Source: Candidatus Thioglobus perditus
Lineage (GTDB): Bacteria > Pseudomonadota > Gammaproteobacteria > PS1 > Pseudothioglobaceae
Assembly (NCBI GenBank): GCA_002909145.1
Contig: PNQY01000162.1
Span: forward strand, 1-64,000
Length of the DNA stretch: 64,000 bases
Direction: 5' to 3'
The notes below the pieces were generated by a model, which ran no database searches, had not been told where the DNA came from, and worked only from the letters and a program-made list of their open reading frames with translations. Below are positions 9,699-18,147 of the stretch, in pieces. The position numbers and the translations under genes were made by a program. Each line of letters begins with the position of its first letter. Positions within the stretch are counted from its first letter, which is position 1.

Positions 9699-10530
9699 AC
9701 TTGTTTTTACATTTTTCTCAATTATTCCACTCAGGTTTAATCATTTCATAGGTTTGTTAATTGGTAAGTATCTGTATTTAACTGATAGTAATTCAAAGCT
9801 AGTAGTTAGTAAAAATATTAAAGCTTGCTTTCCTGATTTAAACAAGGCGCAACAAAAAGAATTAATAAAAAAATCACTTATAGAGACAGGTAAAGGTTTG
9901 AGTGAATCTGGTTTTATTTGGTTCAGAAGCTTTAATGATAATGCCAAATACATAAAAAAAACTACAGGAATTGAAAACATTGAAAGCAATAGACCGGTCA
10001 TTTTATTAGTGCCGCATTTTGGCTGTTGGGAAATTACTGGAAGGGTTTTATCTCTCAATAAACCGGTTACATTCCTATACAAACCACTTAAAAATTCAAA
10101 GTATGAAAAATGTTTGATATCTAGAAGGCAACAGGGCGATTTGTCTATGGCAACAGCAGACAAAAAAGGCGTTATTAAATTGCAACGTGCTATCAATAAC
10201 AAAGAGTTAATTGGTATTCTTCCAGATCAAGATCCTGGTGAAGAGGGTAGTGTTTTATCACCTTTTTTTAATCAAGACGCTCGCACTATGACACTGTTAG
10301 TAAAGCTCGCTAGAAAGAATAATGCTAAGGTTGTTATGACTTGGGCAAATCGACTAGAGGGTGGTAAAGGGTATGAGTTAAACTTCAAGCCGGTTAATAT
10401 TTTGTCAGATTCTGGAAATATTGACGAAGATGTTAGGCTTATGAATAAGGCTATTGAGGAGTTAGTAATGAGCAATCCGTCGCAATACCTATGGAATTAC
10501 AAGCGTTTTAAATCCGTAATTAGTTACTAG
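9682..10530 (+). CDS. LpxL/HtrB-family lipid A acyltransferase
   Basis: A 282-residue member of the lysophospholipid/lauroyl acyltransferase family. These enzymes add a secondary acyl chain to Kdo-lipid A at the inner face of the cytoplasmic membrane. The catalytic HX4E motif is in VPHFGCWE, and the FLYKPLKN and LPDQDPG segments fit the family. A hydrophobic N-terminal segment (KLVFTFFSIIPL) probably anchors it. I used the ATG at 9682; another at 9691 would remove three residues. It overlaps the TtcA gene by 17 bases and ends the tightly packed run. LpxL, LpxM and LpxP cannot be told apart here. Confidence 0.85.
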   Translation: MRLMLKLVFTFFSIIPLRFNHFIGLLIGKYLYLTDSNSKLVVSKNIKACFPDLNKAQQKELIKKSLIETGKGLSESGFIWFRSFNDNAKYIKKTTGIENIESNRPVILLVPHFGCWEITGRVLSLNKPVTFLYKPLKNSKYEKCLISRRQQGDLSMATADKKGVIKLQRAINNKELIGILPDQDPGEEGSVLSPFFNQDARTMTLLVKLARKNNAKVVMTWANRLEGGKGYELNFKPVNILSDSGNIDEDVRLMNKAIEELVMSNPSQYLWNYKRFKSVISY

Positions 10531-10566
10531 TTAGTTAGTACAACCAAGTATCTGTATATAGCTCTC

Positions 10567-10575
10567 TGATATAAT
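10567..10575 (+). promoter_or_regulatory. Extended -10 promoter element before cysE
   Basis: TGATATAAT matches the extended -10 consensus TGnTATAAT exactly. No good -35 is present at 17-18 bp, as is common for extended -10 promoters. The hexamer ends only 6 bases before the cysE ATG, so transcription would begin at or next to the start codon. Confidence 0.5.
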
Positions 10576-10581
10576 TCACCT

Positions 10582-11283
10582 ATGAAATTTATTGAAGACA
10601 TACAATGCGTTTTTGAGCGCGACCCATCTGCTAGAAACACCTTTGAAATCATAACTTGTTATTCCGGTGTGCAAGCGATGTTGTTTTATCGTTTAACACA
10701 TAGACTGTGGCTGTTAAAACTTAAGTGGTTAGCTAGATTTATATCTATGTTGGCTAGATGGTTTACAGGTATTGAAATACACCCATCAGCGGTGATTGGA
10801 CGTAGATTTTTTATTGATCATGGTATGGGTGTAGTGATAGGAGAAACTGCCGAGATTGGCGATGATTGTACTTTGTATCATGGCGTTACTCTTGGTGGTA
10901 CAAGTTGGCAAAAAGGCAAGCGTCACCCAACTCTTGGTAATAACATAGTTATTGGTGCTGGAGCTAAAATATTAGGACCAATCACTCTTGGCGACAACGT
11001 TAGGGTTGGGTCTAACTCTGTAGTGGTGAAATCAACTAATGGCAGTCAAACTGTTGTTGGTGTACCTGGTCGCGTACTTAAAGAGAAAAACGTTGAGTCA
11101 GATCATTTTGATCCTTATGCTGTTGGTGATGATGTTGATGATCCTTCAGTTAAAGCTATTAATTCAATTCTAATTCATTTACATGATGTTGATGCGCAAT
11201 TAAACAAAGTATCTAAAAAGTTGAACATTAAAGATCAGTCTGATAATAGCTCTGTAGATGATTTGGAGATTGAGAGTAAATAA
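10582..11283 (+). CDS. cysE: Serine O-acetyltransferase
   Basis: It acetylates serine with acetyl-CoA to give O-acetylserine, the carbon skeleton for cysteine. The 233-residue protein has a helical N-terminal part and a left-handed beta-helix with hexapeptide repeats from about residue 65 ([32 protein letters not shown]). The catalytic His/Asp pair lies in FIDHGMG and LYHGVTLGG. It lacks the longer N-terminal extension of E. coli CysE. It lies directly before iscR, as the cysE paralogue does in Azotobacter, which is sensible because IscS consumes cysteine. Confidence 0.96.
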   Translation: MKFIEDIQCVFERDPSARNTFEIITCYSGVQAMLFYRLTHRLWLLKLKWLARFISMLARWFTGIEIHPSAVIGRRFFIDHGMGVVIGETAEIGDDCTLYHGVTLGGTSWQKGKRHPTLGNNIVIGAGAKILGPITLGDNVRVGSNSVVVKSTNGSQTVVGVPGRVLKEKNVESDHFDPYAVGDDVDDPSVKAINSILIHLHDVDAQLNKVSKKLNIKDQSDNSSVDDLEIESK

Positions 11284-11303
11284 CCGTTTTTTATTAAGGT
11301 TTT

Positions 11304-11337
11304 TTACTTGACCAAATAACTCGGTTAAGTATATAAT
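11304..11337 (+). promoter_or_regulatory. iscR promoter with overlapping type 1 IscR operator
   Basis: TTGACC (11308-11313), an 18-bp spacer and TATAAT (11332-11337) form a good sigma70 promoter, 31 bases before the iscR ATG. Bases 11304-11328 match the E. coli type 1 IscR consensus at 19 of 25 positions by my count, with the core TTGACC...ACTCGG as in the E. coli iscR promoter. IscR carrying a [2Fe-2S] cluster should therefore repress this operon when cluster supply is adequate. Confidence 0.75.
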
Positions 11338-11368
11338 TACATTTCGCTAATTTACAACCAGGATTAAT

Positions 11369-11779
11369 ATGCAATTAACAACTAAAGGGCGTTATGCAGT
11401 TACTGCAATGCTTGACTTGGCATCAAACCATGATGAAAAGCCAACAACACTTGATATTATTTCACAAAGACAAAACATATCTCTGTCTTACTTAGAGCAA
11501 TTATTTGCAAAATTACGCCGTGCAGAATTGGTCAAAAGTGTGCGTGGACCAGGTGGAGGTTATTTACTCAATCTTTTGCCTAAAGATATAACACTAACTC
11601 AAATCATCGAGGCAGTTGATGAGAATATTGATCTTCGTCGCTGCAAGGGTACTACTGGATGCCAAAACGGCCGTCAATGTATCTCTCACCGATTATGGTG
11701 TGAGGTGAGTGACCAAATTAGAGGTTTTTTAAGTAGCAAGACACTACAAATGGTTATTGATAGCCATAACGAGAAATAA
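11369..11779 (+). CDS. iscR: Fe-S cluster-sensing regulator IscR (Rrf2 family)
   Basis: A 136-residue Rrf2-type winged-helix repressor. The three cluster cysteines fall at C92, C98 and C104 with H107, the same numbers as in E. coli IscR. The N-terminal recognition region includes MQLTTKGRYAVTAMLDLA and the wing GGGYLL. It heads the isc operon and should regulate its own promoter through the operator at 11304-11328. The gap to iscS is 15 bases. Confidence 0.97.
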   Translation: MQLTTKGRYAVTAMLDLASNHDEKPTTLDIISQRQNISLSYLEQLFAKLRRAELVKSVRGPGGGYLLNLLPKDITLTQIIEAVDENIDLRRCKGTTGCQNGRQCISHRLWCEVSDQIRGFLSSKTLQMVIDSHNEK

Positions 11780-11794
11780 AGGAATGCAATAAAT

Positions 11795-13009
11795 ATGTCT
11801 AAACCAATATACATGGACTATTCAGCAACTACGCCAGTTGATAAGCGTGTTGCCGAGAAAATGATTAAATACTTAACAGTTGATGGTGATTTCGGTAATC
11901 CAGCATCAAATTCTCATTATTATGGCTGGCAAGCGGACGATGCAGTAAAAAATGCTAGACAACAAGTAGCCGATTTAATTGGTGCTGATGCAAAAGAGAT
12001 TGTATGGACTTCAGGTGCCACAGAATCTAATAACCTGGCAATTAAAGGTATTGCTCATTTTTATCATAAAAAAGGCAAGCATATTATCACCTTAAAAACA
12101 GAACATAAGGCAGTGCTTGATACTTGTAGACAGCTTGAGCGCGAAGGTTTTGAGGTTACATATCTTGACCCAATGTCAAATGGCTTGTTAGATTTAGACG
12201 TATTGAAGACAGCCATTCGTGAAGACACAATTCTTGTTTCTATTATGCATGTAAATAATGAAATTGGTGTTATTCAAGATATACAAGCAATTGGTGACAT
12301 TTGTCGTGAGAACAAGATATTTTTCCATGTTGATGCTGCTCAATCTGCTGGAAAGGTAGAAATAGATTTATCTAAACTTCCAGTTGATTTAATGAGTTTT
12401 TCAGCGCATAAAATTTATGGACCTAAAGGAGCTGGCGCTCTATATGTTAGGCGCAAGCCGCGTGTTAGATTAGAAGCACAAATGCACGGCGGTGGCCATG
12501 AGCGCGGTATGCGATCAGGCACACTTGCTACTCACCAAATTGTTGGCATGGGTGAAGCATTTGCTATTGCTAAAGCAGAAATGAACAAGGAAAATAAAAA
12601 AATTACATCTTTACGTGATCGACTATTATCTGGATTTGCTGATATGGAAGAAGTTGTAATCAATGGTGATATGGATGCTCGTATCCCAGGCAATCTTAAT
12701 ATTAGTTTTAATTATGTTGAGGGTGAGTCACTAATGATGGCCATCAATGATGTTGCGGTATCAAGCGGGTCTGCTTGTACTAGTGCTAGTCTTGAGCCAT
12801 CTTATGTGTTGCGTGCTCTAGGTTTGAGCGATGAATTAGCACATAGTTCGATTAGATTTACTATTGGTCGATACACTACTGAGGCAGATGTAGACAAAAC
12901 TATTGAACTTGTTCGTTCTAAAGTTGACAAATTGCGCGATTTATCACCTCTATGGGATATGTTTAAAGAAGGTATAGATATTAGCAAAGTAGAGTGGTCA
13001 GCACATTAA
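11795..13009 (+). CDS. iscS: Cysteine desulfurase
   Basis: This PLP enzyme removes sulfur from cysteine for Fe-S cluster assembly and tRNA thiolation. At 404 residues it matches E. coli IscS in length. The PLP lysine is K206 (in [10 protein letters not shown]) and the persulfide-carrying cysteine is C328 ([13 protein letters not shown]), both at the E. coli positions. It would supply sulfur to IscU next door and possibly to the TtcA-type thiolase upstream. A 79-base AT-rich gap separates it from iscU, the longest gap in the operon. Confidence 0.98.
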   Translation: MSKPIYMDYSATTPVDKRVAEKMIKYLTVDGDFGNPASNSHYYGWQADDAVKNARQQVADLIGADAKEIVWTSGATESNNLAIKGIAHFYHKKGKHIITLKTEHKAVLDTCRQLEREGFEVTYLDPMSNGLLDLDVLKTAIREDTILVSIMHVNNEIGVIQDIQAIGDICRENKIFFHVDAAQSAGKVEIDLSKLPVDLMSFSAHKIYGPKGAGALYVRRKPRVRLEAQMHGGGHERGMRSGTLATHQIVGMGEAFAIAKAEMNKENKKITSLRDRLLSGFADMEEVVINGDMDARIPGNLNISFNYVEGESLMMAINDVAVSSGSACTSASLEPSYVLRALGLSDELAHSSIRFTIGRYTTEADVDKTIELVRSKVDKLRDLSPLWDMFKEGIDISKVEWSAH

Positions 13010-13088
13010 TTACTATACAAAATATAAGGACTATCTAGAAAGTAAATAGCTAGAATAACTATAAAGATTTATTAGGAGATATAAAAAA

Positions 13089-13466
13089 ATGGCATACGGT
13101 GAAAAAGTACTGGATCATTATGAAAACCCACGTAACGTTGGTGTATTAGATAAAGATTCTAAAAATGTAGGGACTGGAATGGTTGGCGCCCCAGCATGTG
13201 GCGATGTTATGCGCTTGCAAATCCAAGTTGATAATGACGGGGTTATTGAGGACGCTAAATTTAAAACTTATGGTTGTGGATCTGCAATTGCTTCAAGCTC
13301 TTTATTAACAGAATGGGTAAAGGGTAAGACGCTAGATGAGGCTGCTGAAATAAAGAATTCAGATATCGCAGAAGAGCTAGCACTTCCTCCAGTAAAAGTT
13401 CATTGTTCTGTATTGGCAGAAGATGCAATTAAAGCCGCGATTAAGGATATTAAAGATAAAGCATAA
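13089..13466 (+). CDS. iscU: Fe-S cluster assembly scaffold
   Basis: A 125-residue scaffold on which [2Fe-2S] clusters are built from IscS sulfur. The ligand cysteines C37, C63 and C106 and the conserved D39 are present. The LPPVK chaperone-recognition motif precedes C106, so it should be a client of HscA/HscB encoded downstream. A strong ribosome-binding site (AGGAGA) precedes the ATG. Confidence 0.98.
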   Translation: MAYGEKVLDHYENPRNVGVLDKDSKNVGTGMVGAPACGDVMRLQIQVDNDGVIEDAKFKTYGCGSAIASSSLLTEWVKGKTLDEAAEIKNSDIAEELALPPVKVHCSVLAEDAIKAAIKDIKDKA

Positions 13467-13471
13467 GTAAA

Positions 13472-13795
13472 ATGGCAATTACATTAACCGATAATGCGGC
13501 AAAAAGAGTTGTAGATTTTTTGAAAAATCGAGGCTCTGGTATTGGCATTCGTCTTAGCGTACAAACAACAGGGTGCTCTGGTCTTGGATACAATATGGAA
13601 TTTGTAGATAATACAAATGAAGATGACACCGTATTTGAAGATAATGGAGTTAAGGTTATTATTGATGCTAAAAGCTTTATCTATTTAGACGGCACTCAGG
13701 TTGACTATGTTAAAGAAGGTCTAAATGAAGGCTTCGAGTTTAACAATCCAAATGCCAAAGCTGAATGCGGTTGTGGTGAATCATTTACAGTTTAA
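13472..13795 (+). CDS. iscA: A-type Fe-S carrier IscA
   Basis: A 107-residue A-type carrier with the three conserved cysteines, one in TGCSGLGY and two in the C-terminal CGCGESF. It accepts and transfers iron or Fe-S clusters to apo-proteins. It starts 5 bases after iscU, in the standard order. Confidence 0.97.
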   Translation: MAITLTDNAAKRVVDFLKNRGSGIGIRLSVQTTGCSGLGYNMEFVDNTNEDDTVFEDNGVKVIIDAKSFIYLDGTQVDYVKEGLNEGFEFNNPNAKAECGCGESFTV

Positions 13796-13810
13796 GTTAA
13801 CATTTAAACT

Positions 13811-14326
13811 ATGAAAAACTATTTTGAATTATTTTCATTGGCATTAGAATTCAATATAGATCAAAGAAAACTTGAAAATTCTTATCAGAAAAATATAGCA
13901 ATATTTCATCCAGACAAGTTTGCATCAAGCGGTGAGAAAGAAAAAACCATTGCACTGCAAAACACCTCGTTAATTAACACAGCTTTTGACACTTTAAAAT
14001 CTCCGCTCAAGCGAGCTACTTATATTTTAGAGTTAAATGGCGTTAATGCTTTTGATGAAAAAGACACGCAGATGGATATTGAATTCCTTATGGCGCAAAT
14101 CAATCTAAGGGAGTCTTTAGAGTCAATAGAATTAAGCAAAGATGAATTAGAATTGGATGATTTTATTGAGCTAGTAAACATAAAAATAAAGGATAATACT
14201 GCGCAAATTACCAAGCTATTTGAAGATAACGATAGCCTAGATAAAATTAAAAACCTAGTTAGAGAATTGAAGTTTTATGAGCAGTTAAACTCACAAGCTA
14301 AAGGTTTAATGGATGAGTGGATTTAA
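13811..14326 (+). CDS. hscB: Fe-S co-chaperone HscB
   Basis: A 171-residue J-domain protein. The HPD motif is at residues 33-35 (IFHPDKF) and the C-terminal half is a helical IscU-binding domain. It brings IscU to HscA and stimulates its ATPase. It begins 15 bases after iscA and ends 3 bases before hscA. Confidence 0.95.
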   Translation: MKNYFELFSLALEFNIDQRKLENSYQKNIAIFHPDKFASSGEKEKTIALQNTSLINTAFDTLKSPLKRATYILELNGVNAFDEKDTQMDIEFLMAQINLRESLESIELSKDELELDDFIELVNIKIKDNTAQITKLFEDNDSLDKIKNLVRELKFYEQLNSQAKGLMDEWI

Positions 14327-14329
14327 ATA

Positions 14330-16174
14330 ATGGCATTATTACAAATATCAGAACCAGGTCAGGCATCTGCTCCACATCAGCATAAATTAGCAATTGGAAT
14401 AGACCTTGGCACCACTAACTCTTTAGTGGCATCGGTTATGAGTGGAAAGAGCACCATTCTTTCTGACGAGAATAATGAAACTATTTTGCCATCAGTAGTA
14501 CATTGCGGAAAAGACAATAAGCTAACCGTTGGTTGTGAAGCCTGCCCATATGCAAAAACAGATCCAACCAATACCATTGTATCGGTTAAAAGATTTATGG
14601 GTTTAAGCTATAAAGAAGTTAAAGAATTTAAAAATTGTCCATATCAACTAGTTGAGAATGGCAACAATGTTTTATTTCATACAGCTATGGGAGATATGTC
14701 TGCTGTTGAAATATCTGCGGGAATTCTAAACTCTTTGAAGCAGCGAGCTGAGAAGTCGCTTGATGGTGATTTAGTGGGTAGTGTAATCACTGTTCCAGCC
14801 TACTTTAATGATGCACAACGTCAAGCAACTAAAGATGCTGCCACTCTTGCTGGTCTTAAAGTTTTGCGCTTGTTAAACGAGCCTACAGCTGCGGCCGTGG
14901 CATACGGCTTAGAGTCTGGTGAAGAAGGAATTCATGCTATTTATGATCTTGGAGGTGGAACATTTGATATATCTATATTAAGCTTCAAGAAGGGCGTCTT
15001 TAAAGTGTTATCCACTGGAGGTGATTCAGCTCTAGGTGGCGATGATTTTGATCAATTAATTATCGATGACTGTATTAAAGAGCTAGAGGTTGGTGAGCTA
15101 ACGCCATCACAGATACAAAAAATTAAACAGTTTGCAAGAACAGCTAAAGAAACATTAACTAATAATGAATTTGCTGAATTTGACTGCATAGAAACTCCTT
15201 ATAAAATTACCAGGGAAAAATTTGAATCATTGGCAAAGCCTTTGATTAAGCGTACTTTGCTTTTAAGCAAGCGTGCTCTTAGAGATGCAGAAATTGAGCT
15301 TGAGAACGTTAAAGATGTTATTATGGTAGGTGGATCTACTAGGATGCCAATTGTACGATCAATGGTTGGTGAATTGTTTAGTAAGCCGGTGCTGTGTTCG
15401 ATCAACCCTGATGAAGTTGTTGCAAAAGGAGCAGCTATTCAAGCAAATATTCTAGCTGGAAATAAATCATCAGACGAGATGCTATTATTAGATGTGTTGC
15501 CACTTTCTCTTGGATTAGAAACCATGGGTGGCTTGGTAGAAAAAGTAATACATAGAAATACCACCATTCCAATTACTAGAGCACAAGAATTTACTACTTT
15601 TAAAGATGGTCAAAGCGCTATGAGTGTTCATGTTTTGCAAGGTGAGAGGGAGTTGGTTGAGAATTGCCGTTCGCTTGGCAAGTTTGAACTTAGAGGCATT
15701 CCTCCTATGGTTGCTGGCAATGCACGTATTAGAGTAGAATTTCAAGTAGATGCAGATGGATTATTGTCAGTAAGTGCAAGTGAGCAGACCTCAGGAGCCA
15801 AGGCTAATGTAACTATTAAGCCGTCATACGGACTGACTGATGAGCAGATGGAAAAGATGCTCAAAGAATCAATTTTATTTGCAAAAGATGATATTGAATC
15901 TAGGCAACTACATGAAATACAAGTAGAGGCCAGTAGAACTATAGAGGCTATTGATTCAGCTCTTAAAAAAGACAAGAGTATGCTAGAAGACGATATGCTT
16001 CAAGATATACTACGTGCAAGAGAGGAGTTGGAGTCTGTTGCTACCCATAATGATGAAAAAATAATAAAAGATAAGATAGACAATTTGGAATTAACCGCGT
16101 CTAAGTTTGTTGAAATGCGTATGAATAAGACCGTAATGAAAGCTATGCAAGGTCACAATGTTGATGAATTTTAA
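14330..16174 (+). CDS. hscA: Fe-S chaperone HscA (Hsp70 family)
   Basis: A 614-residue specialised Hsp70. The ATPase domain starts with [13 protein letters not shown] and contains [13 protein letters not shown]. The substrate-binding domain begins near residue 390 ([17 protein letters not shown]). With ATP and HscB it releases clusters from IscU. The length and the operon position between hscB and fdx separate it from DnaK. Confidence 0.97.
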   Translation: MALLQISEPGQASAPHQHKLAIGIDLGTTNSLVASVMSGKSTILSDENNETILPSVVHCGKDNKLTVGCEACPYAKTDPTNTIVSVKRFMGLSYKEVKEFKNCPYQLVENGNNVLFHTAMGDMSAVEISAGILNSLKQRAEKSLDGDLVGSVITVPAYFNDAQRQATKDAATLAGLKVLRLLNEPTAAAVAYGLESGEEGIHAIYDLGGGTFDISILSFKKGVFKVLSTGGDSALGGDDFDQLIIDDCIKELEVGELTPSQIQKIKQFARTAKETLTNNEFAEFDCIETPYKITREKFESLAKPLIKRTLLLSKRALRDAEIELENVKDVIMVGGSTRMPIVRSMVGELFSKPVLCSINPDEVVAKGAAIQANILAGNKSSDEMLLLDVLPLSLGLETMGGLVEKVIHRNTTIPITRAQEFTTFKDGQSAMSVHVLQGERELVENCRSLGKFELRGIPPMVAGNARIRVEFQVDADGLLSVSASEQTSGAKANVTIKPSYGLTDEQMEKMLKESILFAKDDIESRQLHEIQVEASRTIEAIDSALKKDKSMLEDDMLQDILRAREELESVATHNDEKIIKDKIDNLELTASKFVEMRMNKTVMKAMQGHNVDEF

Positions 16175-16186
16175 AAGGATAGAAAA

Positions 16187-16525
16187 ATGCCACAAATAAT
16201 TGTACTACCTCATCATGAATTATGTCCAGATGGCACAGTAATTGAAGCAGATACTGGTGTTAGTGTTTGTGATGCACTACTTGCTAATGATGTGGAAATT
16301 GAACATGCTTGTGAGATGTCAAATGCATGCACTACGTGCCATATTTATGTACGCGAAGGTTTTGATTCGGTAGAAGAGTCCGACGAGGTAGAAGATGACT
16401 TGCTTGATAAAGCTTGGGGCTTGGATCCAGATTCTCGACTATCTTGCCAAACAATTGTAGCTGAAACTGATTTGGTTATTGAAATTCCTAAATATACGAT
16501 AAATCAAGTATCTGAAAATCATTAA
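16187..16525 (+). CDS. fdx: Isc-type [2Fe-2S] ferredoxin
   Basis: A 112-residue adrenodoxin-type ferredoxin. The cluster ligands are C42, C48, C51 and C87, the same positions as in E. coli Fdx. It supplies electrons during cluster assembly. It is the last isc gene here: only 32 bases separate its stop from a convergent gene, so there is no room for iscX. Confidence 0.97.
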   Translation: MPQIIVLPHHELCPDGTVIEADTGVSVCDALLANDVEIEHACEMSNACTTCHIYVREGFDSVEESDEVEDDLLDKAWGLDPDSRLSCQTIVAETDLVIEIPKYTINQVSENH

Positions 16526-16557
16526 GTTTTAGCTTTGTATAGTTAATAAATGCTAAT

Positions 16558-16974
16558 TTAAAACCTAAGGTGTTTAGAAATAAACCCTTCTTCCTTTTCC
16601 CCAAACTCTTTAACCACATCCATTGGCTTTTCTTTAGATAGTATCCACTGTGGTAGCGGAGGGTTGTCGCTACCACCACATACTTTGCCTAGATTATTAG
16701 GATGGAATACTTTTACAAAGCTTGGATTGTCCAAATCATTGGTATAGACAATGCCGCAATATCTTTCTTGATGCTCATTTATAAGAGTATCTTTAATAGA
16801 GTTTATATTGTCAATAAAATCTTCAGCACCATGTGTGGCATCCGGCATTGGTTTTAAAGTGTCGTATAGGTACCAGTCATTCGGGTTTTCAATGAGCTTT
16901 TGCAACAACGAGCTGCAATCTTCCCATTGCATTACACCAATAAAACGACCTTGAAACTGTTCTAAGTAGTTCAC
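16558..16974 (-). CDS. Conserved-looking protein of unknown function, apbC partner
   Basis: I do not recognise this 138-residue protein. It is soluble in character, with no signal peptide or membrane helix. It has few cysteines (one in EDCSSL, one in the YCGIVY segment and one in KVCGGSDNPP) and many aromatic residues. The C-terminal half has a run of specific-looking motifs (FVKVFHPNNLG, PLPQWILSKEKP). Its start lies 9 bases after the apbC stop on the same strand, so the two are probably co-transcribed. It converges on fdx, between the isc operon and apbC, which hints at an iron-sulfur role without proving one. Confidence 0.7.
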   Translation of the reverse strand: MNYLEQFQGRFIGVMQWEDCSSLLQKLIENPNDWYLYDTLKPMPDATHGAEDFIDNINSIKDTLINEHQERYCGIVYTNDLDNPSFVKVFHPNNLGKVCGGSDNPPLPQWILSKEKPMDVVKEFGEKEEGFISKHLRF

Positions 16975-16983
16975 TTTTGTAAG

Positions 16984-18066
16984 TTATTCAATAGTAATAC
17001 TTGGGAACGAGCTAGTTGCCCTAGATTGTTCTGTTAATTTAGCGCTTACTTTTCTTGCAATTTCTTTATAAATATCAGCAACCCTTCCATCTGGGTCTTT
17101 GGCTACAGTTGGAGTGCCTTCATCTACATCAGTTCTAATGTTCATTTCTAGTGGAAGTGCTCCAAGGAAATTAACACCTGCATCTTTAGCCATAGTTTCA
17201 CCGCCACCAACACCGAAAATCGCCTCTTCATGGCCACAGCTTGAACAAATATGTAGAGACATATTTTCAACAATACCAAGAATTGGAATATTAACCTTTT
17301 CAAACATCTTTAAGCCTTTCTTGGCATCAATAAGAGCTATGTCTTGAGGCGTAGTAACAATTACTGAACCACTTACAGGGATCTTTTGTGAAAGTGTAAG
17401 TTGTGTGTCACCAGTTCCAGGTGGTAGGTCGATTACCATATAGTCAACACCGCGCCATAAAGTATCACGAAGCATTTGCTCTAATGCTTGAGTAACCATT
17501 GGTCCACGCCAAATCATTGGATTTTCTTCATCTACAAGATATCCAATTGACATACTCTGCATACCGTGGCCAAGAATTGGTAACAGCTTACCCTCACCAG
17601 TTGAATCTGGTTTTAATTTACTAACGCCTAACATTTTAGGTTGAGAGGGTCCATAAATATCAGCATCTAGAATTGCAACTTTTGCACCTTCTGCTTGTAG
17701 AGCTAAAGCCAGGTTTACTGCTGTTGTTGATTTACCAACACCACCTTTACCCGATGCAACTGCAATAATGTTTTTAACTTCTGGAAGTATATCAACACCT
17801 TTTTGTGTTGTGTATTTAACAATCTTAGTTTCAATACTTACTGCTACATTGTCAACATCAGCAGCAGACAAAGCATCAGTCACCTGTTTAGACAATTCAT
17901 CATGGTAGCCTTTAGCAGGGTAGTTTAGCTCTATGGTAATTTCAACTTTATCACCATCAATATTAATACTGTTAATTGCATTTGAAGAAACAATGTCTTG
18001 TCCGGTGTATTTATCAACAATACTAGATAATATGCCTTCAATTTGTTCGTTAGTTAAATCTGCCAT
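16984..18066 (-). CDS. apbC: Iron-sulfur cluster carrier ATPase ApbC/Mrp
   Basis: A P-loop protein of the Mrp/NBP35 family that binds and transfers [4Fe-4S] clusters. The first ~95 residues form a MIP18/DUF59 domain, followed by the deviant Walker A GKGGVGKST and the C-terminal CxxC pair in CSSCGHEE. I chose the ATG at 18066 (MADLTNEQ, 360 residues). An in-frame TTG at 18081 adds five residues and is less likely. It is divergent from metG, and a short palindrome lies between them. The location next to isc genes suits its function. Confidence 0.95.
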   Translation of the reverse strand: MADLTNEQIEGILSSIVDKYTGQDIVSSNAINSINIDGDKVEITIELNYPAKGYHDELSKQVTDALSAADVDNVAVSIETKIVKYTTQKGVDILPEVKNIIAVASGKGGVGKSTTAVNLALALQAEGAKVAILDADIYGPSQPKMLGVSKLKPDSTGEGKLLPILGHGMQSMSIGYLVDEENPMIWRGPMVTQALEQMLRDTLWRGVDYMVIDLPPGTGDTQLTLSQKIPVSGSVIVTTPQDIALIDAKKGLKMFEKVNIPILGIVENMSLHICSSCGHEEAIFGVGGGETMAKDAGVNFLGALPLEMNIRTDVDEGTPTVAKDPDGRVADIYKEIARKVSAKLTEQSRATSSFPSITIE

Positions 18067-18102
18067 TTTTATTGCGACCAATTAAGTAAAATGATGCTAT
18101 TT

Positions 18103-18117
18103 TATCGTATAACGATA
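18103..18117. repeat. 15-bp palindrome in the apbC/metG divergent intergenic region
   Basis: TATCGT-ATA-ACGATA is a perfect 6-bp inverted repeat with a 3-bp centre. It lies 37 bases from the apbC ATG and 31 bases from the metG ATG. It could be an operator for either gene; I recognise no matching regulator. Confidence 0.4.
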
Positions 18118-18147
18118 TAAGGCAACCTTAATATTAACAAGCTTATC

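Noticed and set aside
9741-10202. Minus-strand 153-codon ORF inside the LpxL-type gene
   Set aside because: Antisense to a gene with clear catalytic motifs; no independent start signal or family resemblance.
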